The notes under the pieces: generated by a model
Seen by the model: the letters and a program-made list of their open reading frames with translations, nothing else
Told to the model about the DNA's origin: nothing
The model's database searches: none
NCBI RefSeq assembly: GCF_002968285.2
Contig: NZ_CP134400.1
Coordinates: forward strand, 2,914,001-2,978,000
Source of the DNA: Mycobacterium sp. ITM-2016-00318
GTDB lineage: Bacteria > Actinomycetota > Actinomycetes > Mycobacteriales > Mycobacteriaceae
Direction of reading: 5' to 3'
DNA length: 64,000 nt
Translations under genes and position numbers: made by a program
Shown here: piece after piece, positions 21,767-31,477 of the stretch
How positions within the stretch are numbered: the first letter of the stretch is position 1
Layout of the letters: each line of letters starts with the position of its first letter

Positions 21767-22069
21767 ATGCGTCTGACCCCGCACGAGCAGGACAGGCTGC
21801 TGCTCTCGTACGCGGCCGAGCTTGCCCGCCGCCGGCGAGCACGCGGCCTGCGGCTGAACCACCCCGAGGCCGTCGCCGTCCTCACCGACCACCTGCTCGA
21901 AGGTGCCCGCGACGGCCGCACCGTGGCCGAGCTGATGGTCAGCGGACGCGAGGTACTCGGCCGCGACGACGTCATGGAGGGGGTGCCGGAGATGCTGCTC
22001 GACGTGCAGGTAGAAGCCACGTTCCCGGACGGCACGAAGCTCGTCACCGTCCACCATCCGATTCCATGA
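21767..22069 (+). CDS. ureA: Urease subunit gamma
   Basis: 100 aa, full length. It contains [20 protein letters not shown] and [19 protein letters not shown], hallmarks of UreA. It forms the structural trimer (UreABC)3 that hydrolyses urea to ammonia and carbamate in the cytosol. First gene of the ureABCFGD operon. Confidence 0.97.
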   Translation: MRLTPHEQDRLLLSYAAELARRRRARGLRLNHPEAVAVLTDHLLEGARDGRTVAELMVSGREVLGRDDVMEGVPEMLLDVQVEATFPDGTKLVTVHHPIP

Positions 22070-22100
22070 GCAGCGAGAATCCGGAGGCGGATCGCGCATC

Positions 22101-22415
22101 ATGATCCCAGGGGAATTCGTGTACGGCGACGGTGAGGTCGAGATCAATGCGGGCGCGTCGCGGCTGGCCATGGATGTGGTCAACACCGGTGACCGTCCCG
22201 TCCAGGTCGGCAGCCACGTCCATCTCCCGCAGGCCAATTCGGCGCTCGACTTCGACCGCGCCGCCGCTCACGGCCACCGTCTCGACATCCCCGCAGGAAC
22301 CGCCGTACGGTTCGAACCCGGTGTCGTGCAGCATGTCTCGCTGGTGCCGCTGAGTGGGAGGCGGGAAGTGCACGGGCTGAGTCTCGACGCGCCCGGAGCG
22401 CTGGACCTGCCATGA
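22101..22415 (+). CDS. ureB: Urease subunit beta
   Basis: 104 aa, ATG preceded by GGAGGCGG at 22083. It starts [18 protein letters not shown] and has [18 protein letters not shown] (family VGSHFHF-like block) and GTAVRFEPG. Non-catalytic structural subunit. The stop overlaps the ureC start by four bases (ATGA). Confidence 0.97.
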   Translation: MIPGEFVYGDGEVEINAGASRLAMDVVNTGDRPVQVGSHVHLPQANSALDFDRAAAHGHRLDIPAGTAVRFEPGVVQHVSLVPLSGRREVHGLSLDAPGALDLP

Positions 22416-24133
22416 CCGAACTGTCGAGGGCGCGCTACGCCGCGTTGTTCGGGCCGACCACCGGCGACCGGATCCGGCTGGCCGACACCGATCTATTCGT
22501 CGAGATCACCGAGGACCGCAGCGGAGGTCCAGGGCTGGCAGGAGACGAGGCGGTGTTCGGCGGCGGCAAGGTGCTGCGCGAGTCGATGGGGCAGGGGCGC
22601 GCCACCCGCGCCGACGGCGCGCCGGACACGGTGATCACCGGCGTGGTGATCATCGACTATTGGGGAATCATCAAGGCCGACATCGGTATTCGTGACGGCC
22701 GGATCTCCGCGATCGGCAAGGCGGGCAACCCGGACACTATGTCGGGTGTACACCGTGACCTTGTCGTCGGCCCGTCGACCGAGATCATCGCGGGTAACGG
22801 GCGGATCGTGACGGCCGGCGCCATCGACTGCCACGTGCACCTCATCTGTCCGCAGATCATGCAAGAGGCACTCGGCGGCGGAATCACGACGATCGTCGCG
22901 GGCGGCACAGGTCCCGCGGAGGGCAGCAAGGCCACCACGGTGACACCCGGCGCGTGGCATCTGGCCCGCATGCTGGAGGCCACCGACGGCTGGCCGCTGA
23001 ACGTCGCGCTTCTCGGCAAGGGCAACACGGTCAGCGAAGAGGCGATGTGGGAGCAACTACGCGGCGGCGCAGCGGGTTTCAAGCTGCACGAGGACTGGGG
23101 CACCACGCCGGCAGCGATCGACGCCTGCCTGAAAGTGGCCGACGGATCGGGAGTGCAGGTCAACATCCACACCGACACCCTCAACGAGATGGGGTTCGTC
23201 GAGAACACGCTCGGCGCCATCGGTGGCAGGTCGATTCACGCGTACCACACCGAGGGGGCGGGCGGCGGCCATGCACCGGACATCATCACGGTCGCCGCCG
23301 AGTCCTATGTGCTGCCGAGTTCGACGAACCCGACCAGGCCGCACACCGTCAACACCCTCGACGAGCACCTCGACATGTTGATGGTGTGCCACCATCTCAA
23401 CCCAAGCGTCCCAGAGGATCTCGCTTTCGCCGAGAGCCGGATCAGGCCGTCGACCATCGCCGCAGAAGACCTGCTGCACGACATCGGTGCCATCTCTATG
23501 ATCGGCAGCGACGCCCAGGCGATGGGCCGCATCGGCGAGGTGGTGTTGCGCACCTGGCAGACCGCACACGTGATGAAACGGCGCCGCGGGGCGCTCGAAG
23601 GCGACGGCGCCGCGGACAACCACCGCGCCCGCCGCTACGTCGCGAAGTACACCATCTGCCCGGCTGTCGCGCATGGGCTGGACAACAAGATCGGCTCCAT
23701 CGAGGTGGGCAAGCTGGCCGACCTGGTGCTCTGGGAACCGGCCTTCTTCGGAGTCCGGCCGCATGCCGTGGTCAAGGGCGGCATGATCGCCTGGGCCGCG
23801 ATGGGGGATGCCAACGCGTCCATCCCGACACCGCAGCCCGTCCTGCCGCGGCCGATGTTCGGCGCGGCGCCTTCCGCCGCCGCGGCCACATCGGTGCATT
23901 TCGTGTCGCCGCAGGCGATCGAGGACAGGCTGGCCGATCGACTTGCGGTCAACCGCCGGCTGGTGCCGGTCGGCAACGTCCGCGACATCGGCAAGGCGGA
24001 TATGCCGCTCAACGACGCCACACCGCGGATCGAGGTGGAGCCCGACACATTCACGGTGCGCATCGACGGCGACGTCTGGCAGGAACAGCCCGCGGCCGAA
24101 CTGCCGATGGCTCAACGGTATTTCCTGTTCTGA
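22412..24133 (+). CDS. ureC: Urease subunit alpha (catalytic, dinickel)
   Basis: 573 aa. All active-site elements are readable: the HVHLI pair of Ni-binding histidines, the carbamylated lysine in [12 protein letters not shown] (Lys224), HTDTLNE and the [12 protein letters not shown]is ligand, the flap cysteine in MVCHHLNPS, and the Asp ligand in GSDAQAMGR. It hydrolyses urea. Maturation needs UreFGD, which follow. The gene continues the operon with four-base overlaps at both ends. Confidence 0.98.
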   Translation: MTELSRARYAALFGPTTGDRIRLADTDLFVEITEDRSGGPGLAGDEAVFGGGKVLRESMGQGRATRADGAPDTVITGVVIIDYWGIIKADIGIRDGRISAIGKAGNPDTMSGVHRDLVVGPSTEIIAGNGRIVTAGAIDCHVHLICPQIMQEALGGGITTIVAGGTGPAEGSKATTVTPGAWHLARMLEATDGWPLNVALLGKGNTVSEEAMWEQLRGGAAGFKLHEDWGTTPAAIDACLKVADGSGVQVNIHTDTLNEMGFVENTLGAIGGRSIHAYHTEGAGGGHAPDIITVAAESYVLPSSTNPTRPHTVNTLDEHLDMLMVCHHLNPSVPEDLAFAESRIRPSTIAAEDLLHDIGAISMIGSDAQAMGRIGEVVLRTWQTAHVMKRRRGALEGDGAADNHRARRYVAKYTICPAVAHGLDNKIGSIEVGKLADLVLWEPAFFGVRPHAVVKGGMIAWAAMGDANASIPTPQPVLPRPMFGAAPSAAAATSVHFVSPQAIEDRLADRLAVNRRLVPVGNVRDIGKADMPLNDATPRIEVEPDTFTVRIDGDVWQEQPAAELPMAQRYFLF

Positions 24134-24768
24134 TGACCGGTCTGACGACGCTGCTCGCCTTGGCCGACTCCCGGTTGCCCACCGGCGGGCACGTCCATTC
24201 CGGTGGCGCCGAGGAGGCGGTGACCAGCGGAGTGGTCGTCGACCTTGCCACGCTGAGGGCGTTTCTGCGGCGGCGGATCGCGACTCAGGGTCTCGTGACG
24301 GCCTCGATCGCAGCGGCAGTGCACGCGCGGTCACTGCCGGTCGCGATGGCCGACCGCGAAACCGACGCCCGCACACCGGCTCCCGCCGCCCGGCTGGCAT
24401 CGCGCGCGCAAGGGCGGGGGCTTCTGCGGCTGGCGCGCCGGGTGTGGCCCGCGCAGGACTGGGACTGCCTCGGCGCCACCCCGCACCTGGCCGTGGCCGC
24501 GGGCGCCGCGGGCGCGGCCAGCGGTGTGTCGGCGCAGCACACCGCGCTGGCCATCGTCTACACGACGATGACCGGATCGGCGACCGCCGCCCAACGGCTG
24601 CTCGCGCTCGATCCCGGCGACGTCGCGGCGCTGACGTTCGAACTGTCCGCGTTGTGCGACCAGACCGCCGAGTTGGCGGGCAAGGAACTCGCCGACCTTT
24701 CCGATCCGCTGCTCGATGTGCTGGCTCAGCGGCACAGCGACCGCGAACGCCCGCTGTTCGCTTCCTGA
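24133..24768 (+). CDS. ureF: Urease accessory protein UreF
   Basis: 211 aa, starting at the TGATG overlap with ureC. All-helical UreF fold, with the N-terminal ADSRLPTGGHVHSGGAEEAV block and the C-terminal DLSDPLLDVLAQRH. In the family UreF joins UreD (UreH) and UreG on the apo-urease and gates nickel and CO2 delivery. The length equals the M. tuberculosis protein. Confidence 0.95.
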   Translation: MTGLTTLLALADSRLPTGGHVHSGGAEEAVTSGVVVDLATLRAFLRRRIATQGLVTASIAAAVHARSLPVAMADRETDARTPAPAARLASRAQGRGLLRLARRVWPAQDWDCLGATPHLAVAAGAAGAASGVSAQHTALAIVYTTMTGSATAAQRLLALDPGDVAALTFELSALCDQTAELAGKELADLSDPLLDVLAQRHSDRERPLFAS

Positions 24769-24786
24769 AGGGCCGAAACACTCACC

Positions 24787-25470
24787 ATGGCACCGCATTT
24801 CATCGACGGCGAGCCGCACCGTCATCAGCCCGACCGGCCGAAGCGGATCCGGAAGGAGGGGGAGCCGTTACGCATCGGGGTCGGCGGTCCTGTCGGGTCA
24901 GGTAAAACCGCACTGGTGGCGGCGCTGTGCCGCGAGCTGCGCGACGAGCTGTCGCTCGCGGTGCTGACCAACGACATCTACACCACCGAGGACGCCGACT
25001 TTCTGCGCAGACATGCAGTGCTGCCCGACGACCGGATTGCGGCGGTGCAGACCGGCGGGTGTCCCCACACCGCCATCCGCGACGACATCACGGCGAACCT
25101 CGACGCGATCGAGGACCTGACAAGTGTCCACGAGGACCTCGACCTCATCCTGGTGGAGTCCGGCGGGGACAACCTGACCGCGACGTTCTCGTCGGGATTG
25201 ATCGACGTGCAGATCTTCGTAGTGGATGTCGCGGGCGGCGACAAGGTGCCGCGCAAGGGCGGTCCCGGCGTGACCTATTCCGACCTGCTCGTGGTCAACA
25301 AGACCGACCTGGCACCGCTGGTCGGCGCCGATCTCGGCGTGATGCGCCGGGATGCCGCGGCGGCGCGCGGCGACCGGCCCACGGTGCTGATCTCGCTCAC
25401 CGAGGACCCGTCCGCCGGACCCGTGACGTCGTGGGTGCACGATCAGCTGCGCGTCGCACAGGTGATATAG
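24787..25470 (+). CDS. ureG: Urease accessory GTPase UreG
   Basis: 227 aa SIMIBI GTPase. The P-loop [13 protein letters not shown], the metal-binding CPH in [24 protein letters not shown] (switch) and the guanine-specificity motif VNKTD are all present. A short N-terminal HRHQ stretch is the only histidine-rich element. The operon lacks ureE, the usual nickel metallochaperone, as is normal for mycobacteria, so UreG may take nickel from another carrier. Confidence 0.96.
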   Translation: MAPHFIDGEPHRHQPDRPKRIRKEGEPLRIGVGGPVGSGKTALVAALCRELRDELSLAVLTNDIYTTEDADFLRRHAVLPDDRIAAVQTGGCPHTAIRDDITANLDAIEDLTSVHEDLDLILVESGGDNLTATFSSGLIDVQIFVVDVAGGDKVPRKGGPGVTYSDLLVVNKTDLAPLVGADLGVMRRDAAAARGDRPTVLISLTEDPSAGPVTSWVHDQLRVAQVI

Positions 25471-26100
25471 GTGCACTCCGATGTGTTGATCGTCGCGCGG
25501 CCCGACCGGCGACCGACGATCGAATCCACAGGCGGTATCGCGGCACGACTCACCGAGCCGGACACGGTGCATCTGGTGTCCACGGCGGCCACACCGCTCG
25601 GCGGCGACACCATCGCGATGCGGGTGATCGTCGAAGCCGGCGCCCGGTTGCGGATACGAAGCGCCGCCGCGACCGTCGCGCTACCCGGTCGCGGCACCAC
25701 GGAGTCGACCGCGCACTGGCATCTCGAAGTCGCGGGGGACTTGGACCTCGATCCGGAGCCGACGGTGGTGGCGGGTGGATCCCGGCACTCGATGTCGACG
25801 CGACTCTCGGTCGAGGACTCGGCACGCGTCAGGCTGCGCGAACGGATCCAGATCGGCAGAACCGGTGAGCAACAGGGTTTCTGGTCGGGCGCGCTGTATG
25901 CGGACGTCAGCGGCAGGCCATTGCTGCGGCACCGGGTCGAGATCGGTCAGGGATCGGCGACTCACGACGTCATCGGTGCGCCGCTGGCGTCGGTGAGCGA
26001 ACTCCGCTACCCCGACGTCGCTCACGACGCCATGGGCACCGTGCTCGCACTCGCCGACGGCGGAAGCCTCACGACGTGGCAGGGAAACCGACTCAGGTAG
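25471..26100 (+). CDS. ureD: Urease accessory protein UreD (UreH)
   Basis: 209 aa from a GTG directly after the ureG stop. Beta-rich UreD fold with TPLGGDTIAMRVIVEAGARL and GFWSGALYADVSG. It is thought to provide the tunnel through which nickel reaches apo-urease. Last gene of the operon, with its stop touching the convergent ndh stop (26100/26101). Confidence 0.93.
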   Translation: MHSDVLIVARPDRRPTIESTGGIAARLTEPDTVHLVSTAATPLGGDTIAMRVIVEAGARLRIRSAAATVALPGRGTTESTAHWHLEVAGDLDLDPEPTVVAGGSRHSMSTRLSVEDSARVRLRERIQIGRTGEQQGFWSGALYADVSGRPLLRHRVEIGQGSATHDVIGAPLASVSELRYPDVAHDAMGTVLALADGGSLTTWQGNRLR

Positions 26101-27471
26101 TCAGCTGGCCGCTTTCTCGCCTTCGACGGCCGCCGCGATCTCCTCGAGTTCCTCGATTCTGGTGCGGGCGTATGCCTGTTGCTCGGTGATGTAGAGGTTT
26201 CCGCGAGCGCGACCGAGGAAGGTCACCGTCCACGACAGCAGCGTGGCGAGCTTGCGCCGGAATCCGACGAGGTAGACCAGATGCAGCAGCAGCCACGCCA
26301 GCCAGGCGATGAACCCGCCGAACTCGAGCGGGCCGATCTGGGCCACCGCGGAGAACCGCGACACCGTGGCCATCGAGCCCTTGTCGAAGTAGTCGAACGG
26401 TTCGCGCTCGAACGGGTCGGCACCCCGCAACTCGGCCTTGATGGTGTTGGCGACGTACTTGCCGCCCTGGATCGCGCCCTGCGCCATGCCGGGGACGCCT
26501 TCGACCGCGGCCATGTCGCCGATGACGAACACGTTGGGGTTCCCGGGAACCGACAGGTCCGGCAACACCTTGACCCGGCCCGCCCGGTCGACCTCGCCAC
26601 CGCACTGGTTCGCGATCTGTTTGCCAAGCGGGCTCGCTGACACGCCCGCCGACCACACCTTGGTTGCGCATTCGATGCGGCGAGTGGTGCCGTCGGAATC
26701 CTTGACCGTGATGCCGTTGCGGTCGACATCGGTGACCATGGCGTTGAGCTGGATGTCGACACCCATCTTCTCCAGCCGGGCCTGCGCCTTCTTGCCGAGT
26801 TTCTCGCCCATCGGCGGCAGCACGGCGGGCGCGGCGTCGAGCAGGATCACCCGCGCCTTGGTGGAGTCGATGTGCCGGAACGCACCCTTGAGGGTGTAGT
26901 CGGAGAGCTCGGCGATCTGGCCTGCCATTTCCACGCCGGTCGGACCCGCCCCCACCACGGTGAAGGTCAGCAGCTTCTCGCGGCGTACCGGATCGCTGGA
27001 CCGCTCAGCCTGCTCGAAAGCACCGAGGATGCGGCCACGAAGCTCGAGCGCGTCGTCGATGGACTTCATGCCCGGCGCGAACTCGGCGAAGTGGTCGTTG
27101 CCGAAATAGGACTGTCCGGCGCCCGCGGCGACGATCAGCGTGTCGTAGGGGGTGACGTAGGTGTGCCCGAGCAGTTTCGACTGGACGTTTCTCTTGGCCA
27201 GGTCGACATGGGTGGCTTCGCCGAGGAGCACCTGCGCGTTCTTCTGCTTACGCAGGATCATGCGGGTGGGCGGCGCGATCTCGCCCGAGGAGATGATGCC
27301 TGTCGCCACCTGGTACAGCAGCGGCTGGAACAGGTGGTGGGTCGTCTTGGCGATGATCTTGATATCGACGTCGGCGCGTTTGAGAGCCTTGGCGGCAGTC
27401 AACCCGCCGAAGCCCGAGCCGATGATGACGACCTTGTGCCTGTCAGAGGGGGTGGCTCCGGGGTGGCTCAT
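26101..27471 (-). CDS. ndh: Type II NADH dehydrogenase (non-proton-pumping)
   Basis: 456 aa from the ATG at 27471; an upstream in-frame ATG at 27531 would add 20 residues. Two dinucleotide-binding motifs appear: FAD (VVIIGSGFGGLTAAKAL) and NADH (TVVGAGPTGVEMAGQIAEL). TGVSASPLGKQ-like and GDMAAVEGVPGMAQGAIQ segments are conserved. The hydrophobic C-terminal stretch (FGGFIAWLAWLLLHLVYLVG) anchors the enzyme in the membrane, where it passes electrons to menaquinone. Corresponds to Rv1854c, a major mycobacterial respiratory entry point. Confidence 0.96.
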   Translation of the reverse strand: MSHPGATPSDRHKVVIIGSGFGGLTAAKALKRADVDIKIIAKTTHHLFQPLLYQVATGIISSGEIAPPTRMILRKQKNAQVLLGEATHVDLAKRNVQSKLLGHTYVTPYDTLIVAAGAGQSYFGNDHFAEFAPGMKSIDDALELRGRILGAFEQAERSSDPVRREKLLTFTVVGAGPTGVEMAGQIAELSDYTLKGAFRHIDSTKARVILLDAAPAVLPPMGEKLGKKAQARLEKMGVDIQLNAMVTDVDRNGITVKDSDGTTRRIECATKVWSAGVSASPLGKQIANQCGGEVDRAGRVKVLPDLSVPGNPNVFVIGDMAAVEGVPGMAQGAIQGGKYVANTIKAELRGADPFEREPFDYFDKGSMATVSRFSAVAQIGPLEFGGFIAWLAWLLLHLVYLVGFRRKLATLLSWTVTFLGRARGNLYITEQQAYARTRIEELEEIAAAVEGEKAAS

Positions 27472-27579
27472 CAGCTGTCGCTCCTCGAAGGGCTTCACGT
27501 TTGGTACAGCGTCTACCGTAGCTGCCCACATCCCGGCAGAAGCGGGCGACTAGGTGAGATTTGCCACGTTAGAGCGTGT

Positions 27580-28509
27580 TCAACCGTCGAGGAGCGGCTT
27601 CAACTTTTCCGCGACCGCGGTGATGCCCCCGGGATGGTAGCCAGACAGGCTGGTGATGGGGCTGAGTATGACCCCATCGACACCCGCGTCGAGCACCTTG
27701 GTCTTGATCTGGTCCACCACCTGCTCGGGGCCGCCGAACACCGCCTGCTGTTTGAAGTCGTCGGGGATCTGGTCGGCCGTGACGGTCTCGTCGATGATCG
27801 CTATCACGAGCATGCTGGTCTCCAGCGTGCCCGGGTCGCGGTCGATCTTCTCGCAGCTCTCCTTGACGACGCGAACCTTGTGAGCCAGCTGATGGAAGCC
27901 GGCGATGATGTTGAGATGGTCGAAGTGTTCGGCCGCCAGGGGAATCGTCTTCTTCTCGCCGCTTCCGCCGATCATCAGGGGGATGTGGTCGCGGAAGCGG
28001 GGCTCAGCCATCGCTTCTTTGGTGCGGTAGTACTTGCCGGAGTATGTGGGGCGCTCGCCCGCGAGCATGGGCAGGATTATCTCGAGCGATTCGTACAGCC
28101 GGTTGAACCGGTCGGTGAAGGTGCCGAAGTCATAGCCCAGCGAGTCGTGCTCCAACTCGAACCAGCCGGTGCCGATGCCGAGGATGGCGCGGCCCTGGCT
28201 GATGACGTCCAGCGTGGTGATCGCCTTGGCCAGCAGGGTCGGATTGCGATACGTGTTGCCGGTGACCAGCGTGCCGAGCTGCACGCGCTCGGTGGCGGCG
28301 GCGAGGGCGCCCAGCGCGGTGTAGGCCTCCAGCATGGGTTGATCGGGCGTGCCGAGGCCGGGGAGTTGGTAGAAGTGGTCCATCACGAAGACCGAGTCGA
28401 ACCCAGCCGCTTCGGCTTCCTTCGCCTGCGCGATGACGGTGGGGAACAGCTCCGCTACGCCGGTGCCGTAGCTGAAATTAGGTATCTGAAGTCCGAGTTT
28501 TATGGTCAC
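27580..28509 (-). CDS. LLM-class F420-dependent oxidoreductase (Rv1855c type)
   Basis: 309 aa from a GTG at 28509. Luciferase-like TIM barrel with the N-terminal KLGLQIPNFSYG, GFDSVFVMDHFYQLPG, LGTLVTGNTYRNPTLLAK and ILGIGTGWFELEH, as in F420-dependent mycobacterial reductases. The electron donor (F420H2) is inferred from subgroup resemblance and the substrate is unknown. The upstream SDR gene is on the same strand, but a hairpin between them suggests separate transcripts. Confidence 0.88.
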   Translation of the reverse strand: MTIKLGLQIPNFSYGTGVAELFPTVIAQAKEAEAAGFDSVFVMDHFYQLPGLGTPDQPMLEAYTALGALAAATERVQLGTLVTGNTYRNPTLLAKAITTLDVISQGRAILGIGTGWFELEHDSLGYDFGTFTDRFNRLYESLEIILPMLAGERPTYSGKYYRTKEAMAEPRFRDHIPLMIGGSGEKKTIPLAAEHFDHLNIIAGFHQLAHKVRVVKESCEKIDRDPGTLETSMLVIAIIDETVTADQIPDDFKQQAVFGGPEQVVDQIKTKVLDAGVDGVILSPITSLSGYHPGGITAVAEKLKPLLDG

Positions 28510-28529
28510 GCACTCACGTAACCACAACT

Positions 28530-28551
28530 AAGCGGGGCGGTCACCCCGCTT
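28530..28551 (-). terminator. Hairpin terminator downstream of the SDR gene
   Basis: AAGCGGGG (28530-28537) pairs perfectly with CCCCGCTT (28544-28551) around a six-base loop. It is placed 25 bases after the SDR stop on the minus strand. Confidence 0.6.
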
Positions 28552-28575
28552 TAGCTTCGGGCGAACGCGGGAATA

Positions 28576-29250
28576 TCAGGCCGGGTGAGCGAGCGCGCCG
28601 TTGCTGACGTGCATCGTCTCCCCGGTGATGTGGCGAGCGGCGGGCGTCGCGAGGAACAGCGCCAACCTGGCGATCTCCGCGGCAACCGGCGCTGCGCTGC
28701 CTAGGCCGGCGTAGCCCTCCTGCGCGCTGCGGCCGGATGCCACCGCGTTGACGGTGATGCCCCGGGTACCGAAGTGAGTGGCCTGGCCCTGGGTCCAGTT
28801 CGACACCGCGGCCTTGATCGCGGCGTCGGCGCTGCCTTCGCGCGGGTTCTCGGGAACGACGCTGATGATCGAGCCACCGGAGCGCAGATGGTCGCCGACG
28901 ACCTGGACGGTCAGCACGGTCGAGAGCATCGTCGCGTCGAGAGCGTTGCGCCACGCCGCGGCGTGGTCGGCGAGCGTGAAGGTGCGGGGATCGCCCGACT
29001 CCCACAGCGGCGCAGGCACGTTCACAATCGTGTCGAGGTGTTGGGGGAACAGGGTCCTGGCCTCTTCGAGGCTGGCCGCGTCGGTGTTGTCGCACACAAT
29101 CGCATCGACGTCGAGTTCCTTGGCTGCCACCTTCAGATCCTCGCGGCGGGCGCCGGTGATGACCACTCGGTGGCCCGCGTCGCGAAAGCTTTCCGCGATC
29201 GTGCGGCCCAGATTCGTATCGCCGCCGGTGACAAGCACCTCCATCGCCAT
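28576..29250 (-). CDS. SDR-family protein with a degenerate active site (Rv1856c type)
   Basis: 224 aa. The glycine-rich cofactor motif is modified (VTGGDTNLGRTIAESF), and the rest follows a short-chain dehydrogenase fold up to RHITGETMHVSNGAL. The catalytic YxxxK is not present: around the conserved lysine the sequence reads GSADAAIKAAVSNW, with no Tyr four residues before Lys. It may bind a nucleotide without classical SDR chemistry. The AGGAGG lies only two bases from the first ATG (29250) but eight bases from the second (29244), so translation may begin at 29244. Confidence 0.85.
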   Translation of the reverse strand: MAMEVLVTGGDTNLGRTIAESFRDAGHRVVITGARREDLKVAAKELDVDAIVCDNTDAASLEEARTLFPQHLDTIVNVPAPLWESGDPRTFTLADHAAAWRNALDATMLSTVLTVQVVGDHLRSGGSIISVVPENPREGSADAAIKAAVSNWTQGQATHFGTRGITVNAVASGRSAQEGYAGLGSAAPVAAEIARLALFLATPAARHITGETMHVSNGALAHPA

Positions 29251-29350
29251 GACCTCCTGTTAGCGCGGGATCAACGCCGTCGTGGCGGCGATCCGCCGAC
29301 GATGTTACTGGACGGTAGCTATTAGGCGAAACCGACGCGCATATCCGTGG

Positions 29351-29389
29351 CTAGGTTGATATCGACCTGCGATGCTCCGCCTAACCTAG
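29351..29389. promoter_or_regulatory. Inverted repeat and probable promoter upstream of modB
   Basis: CTAGGTT (29351-29357) and AACCTAG (29383-29389) form a perfect 7-bp inverted repeat with 25 bases between. TAACCT at 29382-29387 could serve as a -10, placing transcription start within a few bases of the GTG at 29400. Function unproven. The flanking region 29251-29350 shows nothing else. Confidence 0.4.
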
Positions 29390-29399
29390 GGTTTCGTTG

Positions 29400-30209
29400 G
29401 TGACGACCGCGCCCGCGCTGCCGCGCTGGATCTACCTCCCGGCCGCGGTCGGGGCGCTGTTCGTCGTGCTGCCCCTCGCGGCCATCGTCGCCAAGGTCGA
29501 CTGGCCGCAGTTCTGGTCGCTGATCACCAGTGACGCCGCCCGCGCGGCCCTCGTGCTGAGCGTAAGGACGGCGACCGCAAGCACGCTGCTGTGCGTGCTG
29601 TTCGGTGTTCCGCTGGCCCTCGTGCTTGCCCGCAACGACGGCAGGACGGTGCAGATTCTGCGGCCGCTGCTGCTGCTGCCGCTCGTGCTGCCACCGGTGG
29701 TCGGCGGTATCGCTCTCCTGTACGCGTTCGGCCGGCTCGGTCTGGTCGGCCAGCACCTCGATGCCGCGGGCGTCCGGATCGCTTTCACGACGACGGCGGT
29801 CGTGCTGGCGCAGACCTTCGTGTCGCTGCCGTTTCTTGTCATCGCGCTCGAGGGCGCGGCGCGAACGTCCGGGCGCGAGTACGACGTCGTGGCGGCGACG
29901 CTGGGCGCGCGGCCGACAACGGTGTGGTGGCGGGTGTCGCTTCCGCTGCTGGCGCCCGGTCTTGTCTCGGGAGCGGTGCTCGCGTTCGCCCGCTCGCTGG
30001 GGGAGTTCGGAGCGACGCTGACGTTCGCAGGCTCACGGGAAGGGGTGACCCGGACGCTGCCGCTGGAGATCTACCTCCAACGCGAGACCGACGCCGACGC
30101 CGCCGTCGCCCTTTCGGTGTTGTTGGTCGCGGTGGCCGCTGTCGTGGTGCTCGGCCTTGGCACCAGGGCGCTGCGCTCTGGTTCGGCGATGACGGGAGGA
30201 GCGCCGTGA
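29400..30209 (+). CDS. modB: Molybdate ABC transporter permease ModB
   Basis: 269 aa from the GTG at 29400 (a TTG at 29397 is in frame). Six or so membrane helices are seen. The ABC-permease EAA loop is visible as [23 protein letters not shown], here split by the family pattern AATLGA...[20 protein letters not shown] is typical of ModB. It would move molybdate inward with ModC. The substrate-binding ModA, which precedes modB in M. tuberculosis (Rv1857), is missing here. Confidence 0.92.
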   Translation: MTTAPALPRWIYLPAAVGALFVVLPLAAIVAKVDWPQFWSLITSDAARAALVLSVRTATASTLLCVLFGVPLALVLARNDGRTVQILRPLLLLPLVLPPVVGGIALLYAFGRLGLVGQHLDAAGVRIAFTTTAVVLAQTFVSLPFLVIALEGAARTSGREYDVVAATLGARPTTVWWRVSLPLLAPGLVSGAVLAFARSLGEFGATLTFAGSREGVTRTLPLEIYLQRETDADAAVALSVLLVAVAAVVVLGLGTRALRSGSAMTGGAP

Positions 30210-31291
30210 CCGGTATGCATGTGCGCGCCGTTGTCCCCGCTCGCGGCGTCGACATCGAGTTCTCTGTCGCCGAAGGAGAAGTGCTGGCGATCCTCGGCCC
30301 CAACGGTGCGGGTAAATCGACCGCGCTTCACGCGGTCGCGGGTCTGGTGCGACCCGATCCGGGAGTGGTACGGCTCGGCGACCGAACGCTGACCGATACT
30401 GCCACGGGCGTCTTCGTGCCCACCCATGCCCGGCGGGTCGGCATGCTTCTGCAGGAAGCTCTGTTGTTCCCGCACCTGAGCGTCGTGGCCAACGTGGCGT
30501 TCGCGCCGCGCAGCGGCCATCGCAGACGCCACCGGCGGGAGGCCCGCGCAACGGCGGCGCACTGGTTGAGCCAGGTCGACGCGGGCGAGCTTGCCGACCG
30601 CAGGCCCAAAGAGCTTTCCGGCGGTCAGGCCCAGCGAGTCGCGCTCGCACGTGCCCTGGCGGCGGAACCCGATGCGTTGCTGCTCGATGAGCCGCTCGCC
30701 GGTCTCGATGTCTCGACTGCCTCAGCCATGCGAAAGCTATTGCGCCACAAGCTGACACAGGACGGACGAGCAGCGGTCCTGGTGACCCACGATGTGATCG
30801 ACGTGCTGACCCTCGCCGATCGGGTTCTGATCATCGAATCCGGCCGCATCGCCGAATCCGGCTCGGCGGCATCGGTTCTGGCTGCGCCGCGAAGTCGTTT
30901 CGGCGCACGATTCGCCGGCGTGAACCTCGTCAGCGGCATCGCGGGACCAGACGGTGCGCTCGTCACCAGGTGGGGTGCCACCTGGCATGGCACGCCGGCA
31001 CCCGACGTCGTCGTCGGACAAGCCGTCGTCGCGGTCTTTCCGCCGTCGGCCGTCTCGGTCTACCGGGACAAGCCGCACGGAAGCCCACGAAACACCGTCG
31101 AGGTCGTGGTGGCCGAACTGGACAGCAAGGGGCCCGCGCTTCGCGTACGCGCCGACGAACAACCCGACGGCGGGCCCGGTCTCGCCGCCGACATCACCGC
31201 CGAGTCCGCGACCGAACTTCGGGTTGTGCCGGGGGAGAATGTTCACTTCTCGGTCAAGGCGCAGGAAGTCACCGTTCACCCCGTTGCGTAA
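30206..31291 (+). CDS. modC: Molybdate ABC transporter ATP-binding protein ModC
   Basis: 361 aa from the GTG at 30206, which overlaps the modB stop (GTGA) and follows GGGAGGA. Walker A is GPNGAGKST, the signature is [16 protein letters not shown], Walker B is [11 protein letters not shown] and the H-loop is VTHD. The C-terminal 100 residues form a Mop/TOBE-type molybdate-binding domain, as expected for ModC and absent from most ABC ATPases. It energises uptake through ModB. Confidence 0.93.
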   Translation: MTGMHVRAVVPARGVDIEFSVAEGEVLAILGPNGAGKSTALHAVAGLVRPDPGVVRLGDRTLTDTATGVFVPTHARRVGMLLQEALLFPHLSVVANVAFAPRSGHRRRHRREARATAAHWLSQVDAGELADRRPKELSGGQAQRVALARALAAEPDALLLDEPLAGLDVSTASAMRKLLRHKLTQDGRAAVLVTHDVIDVLTLADRVLIIESGRIAESGSAASVLAAPRSRFGARFAGVNLVSGIAGPDGALVTRWGATWHGTPAPDVVVGQAVVAVFPPSAVSVYRDKPHGSPRNTVEVVVAELDSKGPALRVRADEQPDGGPGLAADITAESATELRVVPGENVHFSVKAQEVTVHPVA

Positions 31292-31325
31292 CGGGAGGCG
31301 CACACGCGTCGATCAAATGAACGAA

Positions 31326-31347
31326 CCCCGCGCGGGACCGCGCGGGG
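31326..31347 (+). terminator. Hairpin terminator after modC
   Basis: CCCCGCGCG (31326-31334) pairs perfectly with CGCGCGGGG (31339-31347) around a four-base loop, 35 bases after the modC stop. The rest of the gap to 31477 must hold the apa promoter; no clear -35/-10 pair stands out. Confidence 0.65.
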
Positions 31348-31477
31348 CGCTCGGCGTGCCAGCAACTTATCGCCAAGGGGCTGGCTTGCGCTTTCACTCT
31401 GCCAGCAACCTCACAGTTAACCACTTTGTGACCGCCCCGCACTTGCGTCACGGCAGCAACACTGTAGTTTCGTCTGC

